This document shows positions 33,113 to 44,098 of a stretch of DNA of 64,000 nt, in pieces. The stretch comes from Plectosphaerella cucumerina (lineage: Eukaryota > Ascomycota > Sordariomycetes > Glomerellales > Plectosphaerellaceae): NCBI GenBank assembly GCA_020746995.1, contig JAGPXD010000006.1, positions 1,302,001 through 1,366,000 on the forward strand. Direction: 5' to 3'. Under the pieces are notes generated by a model, which was given only the letters and a program-made list of their open reading frames with translations, had not been told where the DNA came from and did not search any database. Numbering within the stretch: position 1 is the first letter of the stretch; every line of letters starts with the position of its first letter. The position numbers were made by a program, and so were the translations under genes.

Positions 33113-34618
33113 TCAGTGGTCGTTGAAGTCCTCGTCGCGGCCGGGGTACATGATGTCCTGGATGATGAAGGCGCGGACGTGGTGGTAGAGGACGAAGAAG
33201 TACATGAGCAGCAGGGCGACGCTCATGCCGGTGCCGACCCAGAGGACGGCGTCGTTCTGGACGGCGTTGCCGATGGCGATGGTGGCGAGGACCCAGCCCG
33301 TGTTGGGGAAGACCATGGCCCACCAGCCGAGATGGAAATAGACGGGGCGCGAGTGCAGGACGGCGATGGAGGCGATGCCGAACCACCAGAAGCTCAGGGC
33401 CCAGAGGAAGACGGCGGCGATGAGGGCCATGGTGCGGATCATGCCGGCGTCGATGAAGAGGCCATCGCCGTCAATGTCGAGGTTGGCGGGCAGGCCCTTG
33501 GCCATGCCGATGAGGGCGAGGGCGGTGAAGGAGGGCGGGCCGACGTTCATGTACAGACCGGGACGGTGCTCGCGGTTGGGGAGGCCGAATTGCATCAAGC
33601 GGCCGATCATGTGGGCGTACATGAGGACGGCGACGGAGAGGCCGAGACCCTGGCTGGTGAGGCCGGTGATGATGATGGGGATGGCCATGGCGTCGGGCTG
33701 CTTCTCGGCGATGACGGAGGCGATGGTTCCCGACAGCATGATGGGGAAGATGGGCAGGATCCACGTGGGCATCATGGTCTGAAGGGTGAAGCTCTTTCCT
33801 TGGAAGACGTAGCTGTACTGGCCGAGGGCGAGGGAGATGGTGGCGATGACGTAGATGTAAAAGGCGACCTGGATGCCCCAGATCATGGTGTCGTTGTTGG
33901 CGGGGACGATGTACCGCTCCGTGCTGGTGATGAGGGTCGACACGGAGAGGAAGAAGGTGGGGAGGAAGAAGCCCTCGCGCTCGTGCTTGATGGAGGCGCC
34001 GATGTCACCCGGGTAGAGGGCGAAGCGGGCGACGAGCATGGAGGTGACGAGGGCGAAGAGGACAATATTGAAGGCGTAGACGCCGGCGCCGATCTGCTTG
34101 AGGCCCGGGAAGGTGTGGGGCTGGGTGAAGATGAGGAGGGAGAGACCGCCGGTGCTCATGACGAGGGTGTACCAGGCCCAGGTGAAGTGGTGTAGGCGCT
34201 TCTTGAAGGAGAGCTTGGGGCGGTTGGGGTCGTTGATGTCGATGTGACCGGGGCCGTGGTGGTCGTCGTGGCCACCGGCGGCGTGGTCGCCCTTTTCCAT
34301 GACGGGGGTGATGGCGATGTTGCTGGCGTAGGCGGCGCGGGCCTTTTCCTTTTCAAAGTTGATGTCGAGGGTGGGGAGGCTGGCCATGCTGTTCGCGTTG
34401 GAGCCGCGGTACTGCTGGGGCTGTTGTTGTTGTTGCATGTAATTTTGCTGTTGCTGCTGGCCGTACTGCTGGGGCTGGAGGGGTCGTGGTTGTTGCATCT
34501 GCTGGGGCTGGACCTGCTGGTAGCGGTCATCCCACTGTGCCGAGTTTTGCCTCGTCGAGTTGTTGGAGTCGCTCCAGCCCGACTCTTGCGGCTGCCGCAT
34601 GTCTTGTCGTCCGTCCAT
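33113..34618 (-). CDS. TDT-family transporter (malate/sulfite-type, SLAC1-like fold)
   Basis: One exon, 501 residues. The first ~130 residues are cytosolic and low complexity, very rich in Gln (MQQQQQPQQY and similar) and then His/Gly/Asp. The membrane part starts with LHHFTWAWYTLVMSTGGLSLLI, the hallmark of the tellurite-resistance/dicarboxylate (TDT) family that includes Mae1 malate permease and Ssu1 sulfite exporter. About ten hydrophobic segments follow (for example GVYAFNIVLFALVTSMLVA, WILPIFPIMLSGTIA and MALIAAVFLWALSFWWFG). Which anion it carries cannot be told. It probably sits in the plasma membrane. The gene's 5' side faces a 4 kb spacer. Confidence 0.93.
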   Translation of the reverse strand: MDGRQDMRQPQESGWSDSNNSTRQNSAQWDDRYQQVQPQQMQQPRPLQPQQYGQQQQQNYMQQQQQPQQYRGSNANSMASLPTLDINFEKEKARAAYASNIAITPVMEKGDHAAGGHDDHHGPGHIDINDPNRPKLSFKKRLHHFTWAWYTLVMSTGGLSLLIFTQPHTFPGLKQIGAGVYAFNIVLFALVTSMLVARFALYPGDIGASIKHEREGFFLPTFFLSVSTLITSTERYIVPANNDTMIWGIQVAFYIYVIATISLALGQYSYVFQGKSFTLQTMMPTWILPIFPIMLSGTIASVIAEKQPDAMAIPIIITGLTSQGLGLSVAVLMYAHMIGRLMQFGLPNREHRPGLYMNVGPPSFTALALIGMAKGLPANLDIDGDGLFIDAGMIRTMALIAAVFLWALSFWWFGIASIAVLHSRPVYFHLGWWAMVFPNTGWVLATIAIGNAVQNDAVLWVGTGMSVALLLMYFFVLYHHVRAFIIQDIMYPGRDEDFNDH

Positions 34619-37600
34619 TTTTGAAGAGAGGGGGGAAAGCCAAGCTTGTCACCCACGCGGGAGAAAAAGAAGAACTATGAGAAAAGAAGAAGAGTGAAGA
34701 GAGTTTGCAGTTGAGATGCCGAGCGGTGGCGCCAAGTGCCAAGGCAGATCTCCCGTGGTGTGCCAAGTGAAGGGTTGTTACTACGCCCAGCGAAGTGTGT
34801 TTTGGTAAGGGGGGCACGTCGAAGTTTATACTGGTTGATGGTGTGTGAGTGGCCGTGTATGCATGTATGTACTGTACGGCAGACGAATCGAATGGTGGGT
34901 TGAGTGTGACGGGGATGCCAGCTCCAATTATCCAGACAGGGAGCAGGAGGGAAGACAAAAGGTAGGTAACTTGGCTTCTTGGCGGATATATACCTGAGAA
35001 GCATTGAGGGAGAGAGTGAGGGCAGATAGAGATAGGGAGAGTACGGGCTTTCCCGGAACGCAGCTCGTCTGGTGTGAAACGAAACGCTGCTATTCCTGTG
35101 CCATCAGATCCTCTTTTTCCCTCTCAGGCCCTTCTTCCCGTCCGCTGTGGACTCCGGGAGGACGGGCCACGGGGGGAATGCGCACTGCAATGGCAGAGGG
35201 CATGGGCATAGGCAGAGATAAGCGGCGGAGTTGGGAGATGGGGCGGCGGGCCTGTGGTGTTTTGGGTGAGAGGGGCGGGTAGAGGCGTGCAGTGGGCCAG
35301 GGCACTCTATTTTTGCTCGGCGGGCGATCGAGCGAAGGAGACAGGGATGAAGGGGTGAGAGAAGATGAGGCTCAACTGCGAGGGAACACCACCGGCGACG
35401 ACCCCCCGGGCACGGACTGGCGATTGGGATCCACCGAGCCGCGACATGGAACAGGCTAGCTGACAGAGTCTGTCGCTTGTCTGGGCCTTTCTTGTTCGCC
35501 ATCGTCCCAAGACGGGAGGCGCCGAGAGATTAGATGGCCAAGGCGATAAGCGGCGGGTGTGCATGCAGGTTTGCGTGGCATGCCTGGGTGGGTGCATTGC
35601 GAGGGTCAGGATGCAGCAGCATGTGAAGTTGGTGAAGATGGGGGAAGCCCCTATTTTTTACCTTCTCTGCCGCGGGCCGCACCCAAGTACCGAAATAGCC
35701 CCCTATTTCTGGGGAAAGCCCCCTTTTTCTGCAGTACTCAATTGCTCCAACTTGAACATCCCCCACGAAAATTCAATCCCGTCGACAACCTCATCATCAA
35801 GATAGCAGACAGCCCGAGCACCAAACAAAACAGCAGACACGACACCATCACCCCCCAAATGGAAAGGTGCAACAACAAGCGCCCGCCGGGCCAGCTCCCG
35901 AGGCCAAGCCGGGCCGTGCCCCTGACTCGCCCATTGTCAAGGTCGCCATTGCCACCCAACGCGCATCGAACTCCTCTGCAGCCTCCTGTTCAAGATCCCC
36001 CCTTGGAAACAAGACTTCAGACGGTTCGGTTTTGCCGCCCCTACAAGCTCTCCCCTGACTGGCCAACAGACAACCCTGCCTGGGCCTTTGCCCCAAGAGG
36101 GCGAGATAGCCGCGTCCGAGCCCCCCCTTGACGCCCGCTGTCCCGCACGGCCCATTTCGAAGATTCCATTTTCTGCCACCTCATCGAATCTGCATTGCAT
36201 TGCCGCGACCTCCCATCGAGCCTCTCTTTCCCTCGATCGCACGAAAATGTCCCGGGTCGTCTTTCTCTGCCTTGCCTCGCCTCCCTGATGACTTGGGATC
36301 GCCCTGCTGCACAACCCGCACCGGACGGTCCGGAGCGCAGTCTTGGCATATATCTTCTCGCTTCATCCTGCCCTCCTCGAGCCTATTCACCCGCGATACT
36401 CCTTTCCTGGGTCGGGGTTGCATGCGCAAACTTCGTCGGAGCGTCCGGGAACCAGCCGCGCCGAATCTATCTCCAACACGTCAACGAGAAAAAGCCCGGC
36501 CGTCTCGTCCATCCCGCGCCCGCCTGCCATCTGCCCTGTCGATAGTGCTAATATCGATAGTCTCCGGATTTATGCCCGCAGAGCCGCCATGAACCCCTAC
36601 TATACGTCTCTCTGCGGGCGGGAACGCCGTCGTCATGACGCGCCTTCGCTGAGGCTGGTGATGCTCAGGTAGATGAAGATGCGTGATATTTTTTCTGTAG
36701 ATGCACCCCCGAGATCCTCCTCCCTACCCACAGTGATACCTGTTTCTGCCCTCGCGATAAGGACTTCCAGCTGCTACACTTCGTGGGCGTGAAACACACA
36801 CGCACAAACACGCCCTCGGAGCCGTCCAGCACCGAGCGTCGATGCGCCCGCGCAGCAGGCCCGCAGCGCCCGCCGCCGCTCATCAGGCCAGACCAGACCA
36901 GACCAGGCCGGACCTTCACCACACGGCCTTGTGTCCGACCTGGGGTTGCATCCTAAAAATCCAAATAGGCTTCCTGTCATCGGGCTGTTTTGACGGCGGG
37001 AGCGCTGCAGTCCGAGCAAAATAAACTTGCTTTCCCGTAGCATGCAACTGCACTGCAAGACGCCAGACATGGCGGGGATTTCCCAAAGAGGGCCGCGCGA
37101 GGATCACTTCATACGTGACGGGTCGCGGAGATCATCAGCCTAAACGATGTTGAAGTCCATGGGGCGCGGGAGGCTAATGTCGGACGATATTGGATTGTGG
37201 TCTGGGCAGTGGGTTGGTGCGGACGGGACGCGAGGCTGTGGCCCATGATGCTTGACGTGATGGGGCTGGGAGGTGCTGCGTGCGTGCATGCAAAAGAGAG
37301 TCATGCTAGGTCTCTGCCGGTCGTCACAGACAGATAGACTGCATGCGGCAGTGCAGCCTGCGCGATAATGCTGCACATGCATAGCGGCTGAGCCCATGGG
37401 CATAGCATCAAAAGGGGGCGAATCCACCCTTCGTGCGTATCATCAACATGCATCGTTATGAAAAGAAATTTTCTGCCTTATCTCTGCCAAAAATACATCC
37501 GGTACGTCCGAGTGGCAAAAGTCAAAAAGATCCCCCTCAAGTATCCAGCCGCGTAGGATTTTGAGGAAGTAGAAACCAGCCGAACTGGTTTACTTTGCAC

Positions 37601-38601
37601 GGGATTCGAATCCCCCACCTGAACCGAGCGATAGTCACCACTCGTCAGTGGTTTTACCCGCTCGTCCACCAGTGGGAGGCCCGTTGGAATGGATGGAAGG
37701 ACCTGGTGTTATGAAGGTGGGTTGGCGCGGTTGGGGACGAGTGAATGCATGGCAGGAGGCAGAGGCGGGCATGCGGCAGGAAGGTGCGCGATGCACAGGA
37801 TGCAAGACGCGGTCCATATGACAACAGGCGCAGCACGTGTCTGGCTCTGCTCTACAGGGCAGCAGCCAAGCTGTCTTGAAGCTTCAACAGGTGATTTTTC
37901 ATAATTAATCCCCAGATCTCTTTCCCTTCTAATCACACACCATACCTATCAAGCTGACCCAAGTAAAAGGTTTGAGTTTTACTTCGTAAAAAGAAGAGAA
38001 TTGGAATAGAAACATCATGGCACAGACGGAATGCAGGTTGCATCCACAACACAGAATCATCAGCACAACACCTCAAATTGATGGCAGCAGACATATCGCG
38101 TCAACACACCAACCACCTCCTCAGGACATAGATAATAGATATGACAACAGCAACAATCTCAAATCGCCAGTCATGTTGGTCAGACCAGAACTCATCAAGG
38201 CCTGACCAGTTTGTGTCATATTGCTCACATCATGTATCCTGCAGGTCAAAAATGTCCAGTCACATCATCAGCTTTGATGCCAGTCAGTCCAGTCACCAGT
38301 CAACACAAAACAATACTTTCAATCTGCATCTCTGCATCTCACATAATAACCTCCCCCAAAACCGTCAAAGACCAACCTGACGTCCATCATACGTCCACCT
38401 CGCGCCAAGCCCCCGAGGCCGCCTCAATTGCCGCCCTCCGCACCCGCGGCCCCACATTTCCCCAGAGCCGGAGCCGAACCCGGCCGTAGTACCGAACCTT
38501 CCCCGACCCTCACCATCAGATAAGACCTCCCCCCCTCTCCGATCACCACCATCCCTCCCCAGATCATCACCACTCATATCCCCAGATATCCACCTGCCAA
38601 C
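34619..38601. other. 4 kb gene-poor spacer
   Basis: Divergent spacer between the TDT transporter and the DUF3237 gene. Several open frames of 60-190 codons exist (for instance 35559-36131, +), but none shows a domain, conserved-looking splice sites or consistent codon use. A structured tRNA-like element at 37573-37680 is listed separately. The last part, 37900-38400, is AT-rich with CA/TCA-rich sequence. Confidence 0.5.
37573..37680 (-). other. tRNA-like nested hairpin element
   Basis: On the minus strand a sequence resembling a class II tRNA A box (TGGACGAGCGGGTAAAACC) lies upstream of a B-box-like palindrome (GGGATTCGAATCCC, 37601-37614). Three nested stems can be drawn: 37614-37618 with 37672-37676, 37625-37630 with 37659-37664, and 37637-37642 with 37647-37652 around a 4-nt loop. 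A separate 6-bp hairpin lies at 37574-37590. A normal seven-base anticodon loop and a matching acceptor stem are not found, and one extra A precedes TTCGA. It is therefore a tRNA relic or another structured RNA, not a confident tRNA gene. Confidence 0.4.
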
Positions 38602-39192
38602 ATGCCCCAGTCCCCAACTCTCCCTCCCTCTCCCTCCTCCTCCCCCCCTCGCCGCCCCCTCCCGGAGTCCAACCTCCCCCCCTCCCTAACCCACGCCTCC
38701 CTCCCCCTCCCCACCCCCTCCCTCACCCTCGACTTCCGCATCGCCGTCGACCTCAACCCCCTCCTCCCCGTCGGCACCCACCCCGGCCCCTTCGGCCAAC
38801 GCAACTGGATCTCCTTCTCCGGCGGCACCTTCGCCGCCACCTGGGCCACCGGCACCGTCGTCTCCGGCGGCCAAGACTCCCAGCTCGTCATCCCCTCCGA
38901 CCTCTCCACCGCCGTCGAGACGGCCTACCTCTTACAGACAAACGACGAGCCACCCGCCCACATCGCCGTGCGCACTCGCGGCTGGCGCTCCGGGCCCAGG
39001 GAGGTGATGGAGCGCCTCTTCGACCCCGAGCGCGCGTCGACCGTCGCGCCGAACGAGTATAAATTCCATCTCAGCGTGTCACTTGAGACGGGAGACCCTC
39101 GCTATAGTGCCCTGCTTAATACGGGCCTTTGGGTTGGTAGTGGTGCCCGACTGGGTCGCGCCGTCGTCTATGACGCCTACCGCGTGGTGTGA
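38602..39192 (+). CDS. DUF3237 (UPF0311) family protein
   Basis: One exon, 196 residues. After a Pro/Ser-rich N-terminal stretch of about 35 residues, the family pattern appears: LTLDFRIAVDL, GPFGQRNWISFSGGTF, VVSGGQDSQLV, ETAYLLQTNDE, AHIAVRTRGWRSG, then YKFHLSVSLETGDPRYSALLNTGLWVGSG and the ending VVYDAYRVV. This is a beta-barrel-like family of unknown function found in bacteria and fungi. No signal peptide or membrane segment. The Pro-rich leader is unusual for the family; translation might start later, but no later ATG precedes the domain. The gene converges with the sterol glucosyltransferase gene. Confidence 0.88.
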   Translation: MPQSPTLPPSPSSSPPRRPLPESNLPPSLTHASLPLPTPSLTLDFRIAVDLNPLLPVGTHPGPFGQRNWISFSGGTFAATWATGTVVSGGQDSQLVIPSDLSTAVETAYLLQTNDEPPAHIAVRTRGWRSGPREVMERLFDPERASTVAPNEYKFHLSVSLETGDPRYSALLNTGLWVGSGARLGRAVVYDAYRVV

Positions 39193-39459
39193 GGGGAATC
39201 AAATGCCTAGCGAAGGACCAACCTCTCAATCAAGCAAAGCCAAAGTCTGGGCATAAAGAATATTAGCCTATAATACCAGTGTCATGTCGTCTATACGGGC
39301 ATCTGTCGCCCTCATGCCGTCGTCGTCATCAAAGAAACCCATACGCCGTATCCATTCCGTCCCGTCCCACCATTAAGCCGGATCCGACCGGCATCGCTCA
39401 GGTCCGTCCATCCTCCACTCGTCAGACCTCTCCCACGGCGCCCGCCGGTACTCCGACCC

Positions 39460-42400
39460 CTAGGCCATCGCCGACGGTGCGCCACCAGCCATCACCTTGC
39501 TGCCCAGCGCCTTGCGGCCACTTCCGTGTGACCGCGGCATCTGCATCGTGCCCATACCCGGGATCGTACCTCCCGCCGCCGAGGAGTGCATCTCCGACAG
39601 CCGCTTGGTCGTGACATCCGGGTCCGGCTCGTCGCTGCCGATGAACGTCCAGCTCTCCTCCTCCTCCGCGTCGGCCTCGTCCTCCTCCGCCCCCTGCGTT
39701 CCGCCCCTCTTCCTGGCCTTCTTCTTGACCAGTCCCTTGGCATACTCCATGTCGCGGTAGATGCTCTGGATCGCATTGTTGACGCCGTTCTCCTGTTTCC
39801 TGTCAGTAAATCTCCTCAAACTCCGTGGAACATTCTGGCTCACCTTGCGGATCTGCTCGCCCAGCACGCGCGCCTTGACAATCATTCGCTCATTATGCGT
39901 TGCCTCCCACAGCGCGCGCGCAAAGCTCGTCGCTCCCCACTTCTTCAGGCAGATGCCAACGCCAATGTCCTCAACCCGACCGCCAAAGAAGAACTGGTCG
40001 CCAAAGAAGGGCCGGATAATGGTCGGGATGCCCGCCCGCAGGCTGGCTCCTGTGGTGCCGCTGCCGCCGTGGTGCGCCGCCGCGTCAATCTGCGAGAAGA
40101 GCCAGTCGTGCGGCGCGCTCTTAATGACGAAGATGTCGTCCGGCATCTCCGGCTCCGGTTTCTTCGGCGCATCCGCGTCCGCCTTGGACCCCTCCGCCGG
40201 CCGGTCCGACCAGCCCTTGGACAGGATGCAGCGTACATCGGCCTTTTGCACAGCGTCGATCACCTCCTGCGTCATCTTGGCCGTGTCATTTACGATGATC
40301 GAGCCGAAACCGACGTAAACGAGCTTCTTGTCGTCGGCCCGCGCTTTGGCGATAAAGTCAGTCAGCTCCTTAGGCGGCTCCCACCCGGTGGCCTCGTCCA
40401 GGAACCAGTATCCCGTCACACGGATCCAATCCGAGTAGTCGAGAGGCGGTGCTACCACCGATCCAGAAAAGTTGTACAGGAACGGCACCTTGTTCGGCTG
40501 CATCTTCTCCAAGTTCGTGTTGGGCAGATCGAGCATCGTGTTGCGCCAGCGGTTGACCTGGCCCGCCGTGGCCTTCCAGAAGATGTTGTCGAACATGATG
40601 TACGTCATGTAGTTGTACGCGCCGCCCATCTTGTGCTCGGGCATAACAAACGCATGAGGGTAGGCGCGCGTACGCGTCCACGGCATGGTAAAGGCCCGCC
40701 AGTACGGAATCGACAGCGCCTCGGCAATGTGAATGCCCGCCATGGCGCTCGGGCTCTCGATGAGTATGTCGCTGCCCTGGCACGCGTGCCATGCCGAGGC
40801 AAGCAGATCATCCAGCCATCCGCGGAACATGGAATTGGCCTCGCGCAGGAACGCCCATGTAAACGTGCCGTTCTCGATACACAGCCGCATGAGCTCGCCC
40901 GGGTCGCCCTCGATCTTGGCGAATTCGATCCCGTGACCCTCGATCCATCCCTGGAACTCGGCGTGCGTCGCGATCCGCGGCTTGTGGCCCTCGGCCAGCA
41001 GGCCCTTGCACAGCGCAATGTACGGCTGTACGTCGCCCCGCGATCCAATGGTCAGGCATGTGATCTTGAGAGGCTGCGCCGGCTTGAAGTCGAGGAACGA
41101 CGCCTTAGGATCGTCAAACAGAATCGTCGGCGCGTCCGCCACCGCAGACGCCTCCTGTGGCATCTTGAGGTCGTGGCCGTGCGTAGCCTCCTGCCGAACC
41201 TCCTTGAGCGCCTCGCGCTCCGCGAGCGCATTCTCGGCGTCCTCCTGGTCCTCGTTGGGGACCACGCCCGAGTTCTCCAAGAAGCGCGACCGCTCGATGC
41301 TCTTAAGAAGGATGCCGAAGCAGTCGTCCCGTGCGTCCTGCTGGTAGAATTCGAAGAAAATCTCCTCGTGTCCGCGGATCACCACGCAGAGACCCGAGTA
41401 GCCGAGCCTGAAGCCCTTTTCTTTGTCGACGTTCTCCACATCCTTAAGCGGGAGGATGAGCTTCGTGCGCGTGCCCGGCAGCATGCTGCGGAAGCAGAAG
41501 TAGTGGTCGCTGATGTAAACCTTGCCGTAGAGAGGCAGCACTCTGAACAAGAAGCCAAAGTATGCCACCTGCAGCTTCTCCGTCTCTGGCAAGGCAAAGT
41601 GGTTGCGGAACCGCTCCATCGACATCTGGACCTTACCCTCGGCGTCCTCATACAGGTCCTCGTCGTCAGTCCTCATCTCGGGCGGCGCGTCATAGTGCTT
41701 CCGGCCGCCCTTCCACATGCCCGACACTTTTTCGACGTAGCCCATTGATTCGGTCGCCAGGAGCGAGCTCATGCGCTTGCCGGACTGGTTGAGGTAGTCC
41801 GCGAATGCGCCGACCCTCTGCAGGGGGTATGTGCCCATCTTGGCGATGCTCTGAAGCGTCGGGGCCTGTGACGTGCTGCCCTGGTCTGGGCCCTCGCCAG
41901 TCGGGGACGCGTATTGGCCTGAGTAGTTGGCCAGCGCGGGGCCGACCGAGGCAGGATTCGCCTTCCTCTCCCGTGACTGCGAAGCAGACCGGCGCATCGT
42001 TGGGCTGGCAAAGACGTCACTGCGGCGGAGGATCTGGCTGGCAGACGGATCCTCGTTGGAGGACGCCACCATGGCAGAGAAGCTGGGCTCCTCCATCGAG
42101 GATTGGACGTACGAGTCAGAGGAGCCGTGCTTATCGATCGTCTGCTGGGAGTCCTCCAGCCGGTGCCTACTCAGGGAGCGGCTCGCGCTAAAGCTTCGAC
42201 GAGGAGACGCGGTCCTTGTGACGCGGGACAGGTCCATGCTCCTACGGCTGCCGCCCCGGAACAAATCGAGGCTGCCCCTGGGAGCGTCAAAGCTGGGCCT
42301 GGGACTTCCGCCGGTGGGAGAGTGCGGCGACATGGGTGACAGAGTGGCCTTGACAGCCTCAGGGAGAACGGCCGTCCCGATCCTATCGACGGCCGTGCTG

Positions 42401-44098
42401 CGCCGGCCAGCAAGGGTGTCGGGCGTCTTAGCGGCGGCACCTGCGAGCTCCGTCGTGTTGTTGTCGGTGTCTCGGTGTTCGGCCGCGATGAGTGTTTTGA
42501 GAACTTTGATGGCCTCGCTGCCAAAGCTGAAGAAGGAGAAGAAGTACTCGTCGATGGCGTAGGTCTCGTCATTGTCGATGACACGGATCTTGCACGTATC
42601 CGCAAACTGGAGCATCTGGGTGTCCTCAATGTCCATGACGTTGTGCATGGGAATGGAGATTTTGACGCTGTCGCCCTCGTTGTGCGAGCGGAAGATGACC
42701 CGCTGGAGACTCTTGACCCATTCCTTTGCGCTGGGGGCGCTGTCGGCGCGGAAGTAGTAGGTTCGGTGGTCCGTGGTGACCTTGAAGTGCACGCCTTCCT
42801 TGTCCTTGTCGGTGATAGCTGCAGAGATGCCATAGCGGAGGTCGATCTGGCCGCTGGGGAAGTAGATGTTGGACGGGTCATGGTAGTAGGCCAGGACGTC
42901 ACCCTTGAGACGCATCCAGTAGCGGTTGTACTTTGGGTTCCTCTTGCCACTCTTGGCAAGGTAACCTGACTTGATGACCTCGTGCTGGGAGGATGTTAGC
43001 ACGGCGCACAGCAGGGGGTGGGGAGAGTGGCTTACAGCTTTCTTGGGGAGGTACGCGTAGAAGCAGATGTGCCTCTGTGTGATGTACATGTAGCCTTGAA
43101 GCAGGACGCTCTGGAGCAGCCAGCAGGGGTACTCTGTGGACTGTCAGTATGATCCCAAGTGCCGCAGAAACGGATCGCCTACCTTCTATAACTTCCTCCG
43201 GCTCGGCGAACCCAAAGATCTCTGCTAGGCGCACTGCGAGGGGACTGGATGCGGGTTCTCCAGCGCTGAAGCGGGAGTAGTCGCCGGACGGGCGTTCCAT
43301 GTCGAAGCTTGGACGCATAGAGACGTCGGCCTTTGCCTCAAGCATGCGGCTCATGACGGGGGCGAGGCGGTTAGTGCTGCTCCCGAGGTTATCGCTGCTG
43401 CTGTCTCGGTCGTGTTTTGAGTCGCTCAGTGACGAGACGGGGACCTCTGACGACGACTCGCTGGCCTCCTCCGAGGGAGACTCGATCTTAACCGGTGCTT
43501 CCTTCTCCTTCTTCGACTTTCGCTTTGGTAGCCTAGGCAGAGATGCGAACAATTTCCTGGACCCAGAGGCCATCCGGCGGTGTCGGCTGGTCTTGTCGGT
43601 CGACTCCCTTGTCAGGACGGTGGTCTTGGATGTGTCGCCATTGTCGCGCAGGCGCGGGAGACGCATGTCGAGTCTATCATACAGGCTCCTCCTATTTCTG
43701 TGCTTGTCGGATCGGGGAGAGGCGGCTCCGCTGTTGTCATCGTCTTGTTCGTCTTCGTCGTCGTCGCTCGAATGACCCTCGAACCTGTCGTTGAAGTCGA
43801 CGGTTGAGCCGGCGGCCGCGAGGAGACCGAAAATGCTCTGGTTCATGTTGAGGAAAGAGGGCTGGCCCCTCGCGGGGGCCAGCACCTCTTCATCATCGGT
43901 GTCGTCGCCACCTTTCAGCCTCTCGGGCAGGTCCATGGCGACGGGGCTTGACGGATCGTTGCGGCGCTTTTTCCTCAACTTTCTGGCGGACCGCTTTTGG
44001 GGGTCCTCGTCGGCGGCGGTGGGTGTGGGTAGCGGCGACGTCGAGGTCTCGAGGGAGGTAATGATGGGGGGAGGTGGCGGTCTGGAGGAGGGCGGCAT
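39460..44098 (-). CDS. ATG26: Sterol 3-beta-glucosyltransferase (ATG26/UGT51)
   Basis: Four exons: 43183-44098, 43036-43133, 39844-42984 and 39460-39792; 1495 residues. Domain order matches Atg26: a disordered N-terminus with acidic and Ser-rich parts, then a first GRAM region (FGFAEPEEVIEEYPCWLLQ spanning intron 1, then LLQGYMYITQRHICFYAYLPKKA). A PH domain follows (about 340-436, SGYLAKSGKRNPKYNRYW), then a Ser-rich linker and a second GRAM (about 798-900). The GT28/UDP-glucosyltransferase domain starts near 985 (ITCLTIGSRGDVQPYIAL) and carries the UDP-sugar site HHGGSGTTGASLRAG. It transfers glucose from UDP-glucose to sterols at phosphoinositide-bearing membranes. In some fungi Atg26 is needed for pexophagy and, in Colletotrichum, for plant infection. 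The last intron (39793-39843) is 51 nt, in frame and stop-free. Confidence 0.96.

Noticed and set aside
33038..34195. 385-codon acidic, Gly-rich plus-strand frame
   Set aside because: Antisense to the TDT transporter; composition follows from its codons.
35559..36131. 190-codon plus-strand frame in the 4 kb spacer
   Set aside because: No domain; Pro/Arg-rich chance composition. An overlapping frame at 35867-36058 is equally unsupported.
37595..37680. Functional tRNA gene on the minus strand
   Set aside because: A- and B-box-like parts exist, but there is an extra base before TTCGA, no seven-base anticodon loop and no matching acceptor stem.
39586..41748. 720-codon open frame on the plus strand
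   Set aside because: It is exactly antisense to the ATG26 catalytic region. GC-rich third positions leave antisense frames open; the product is Arg/Leu-rich with no domain.
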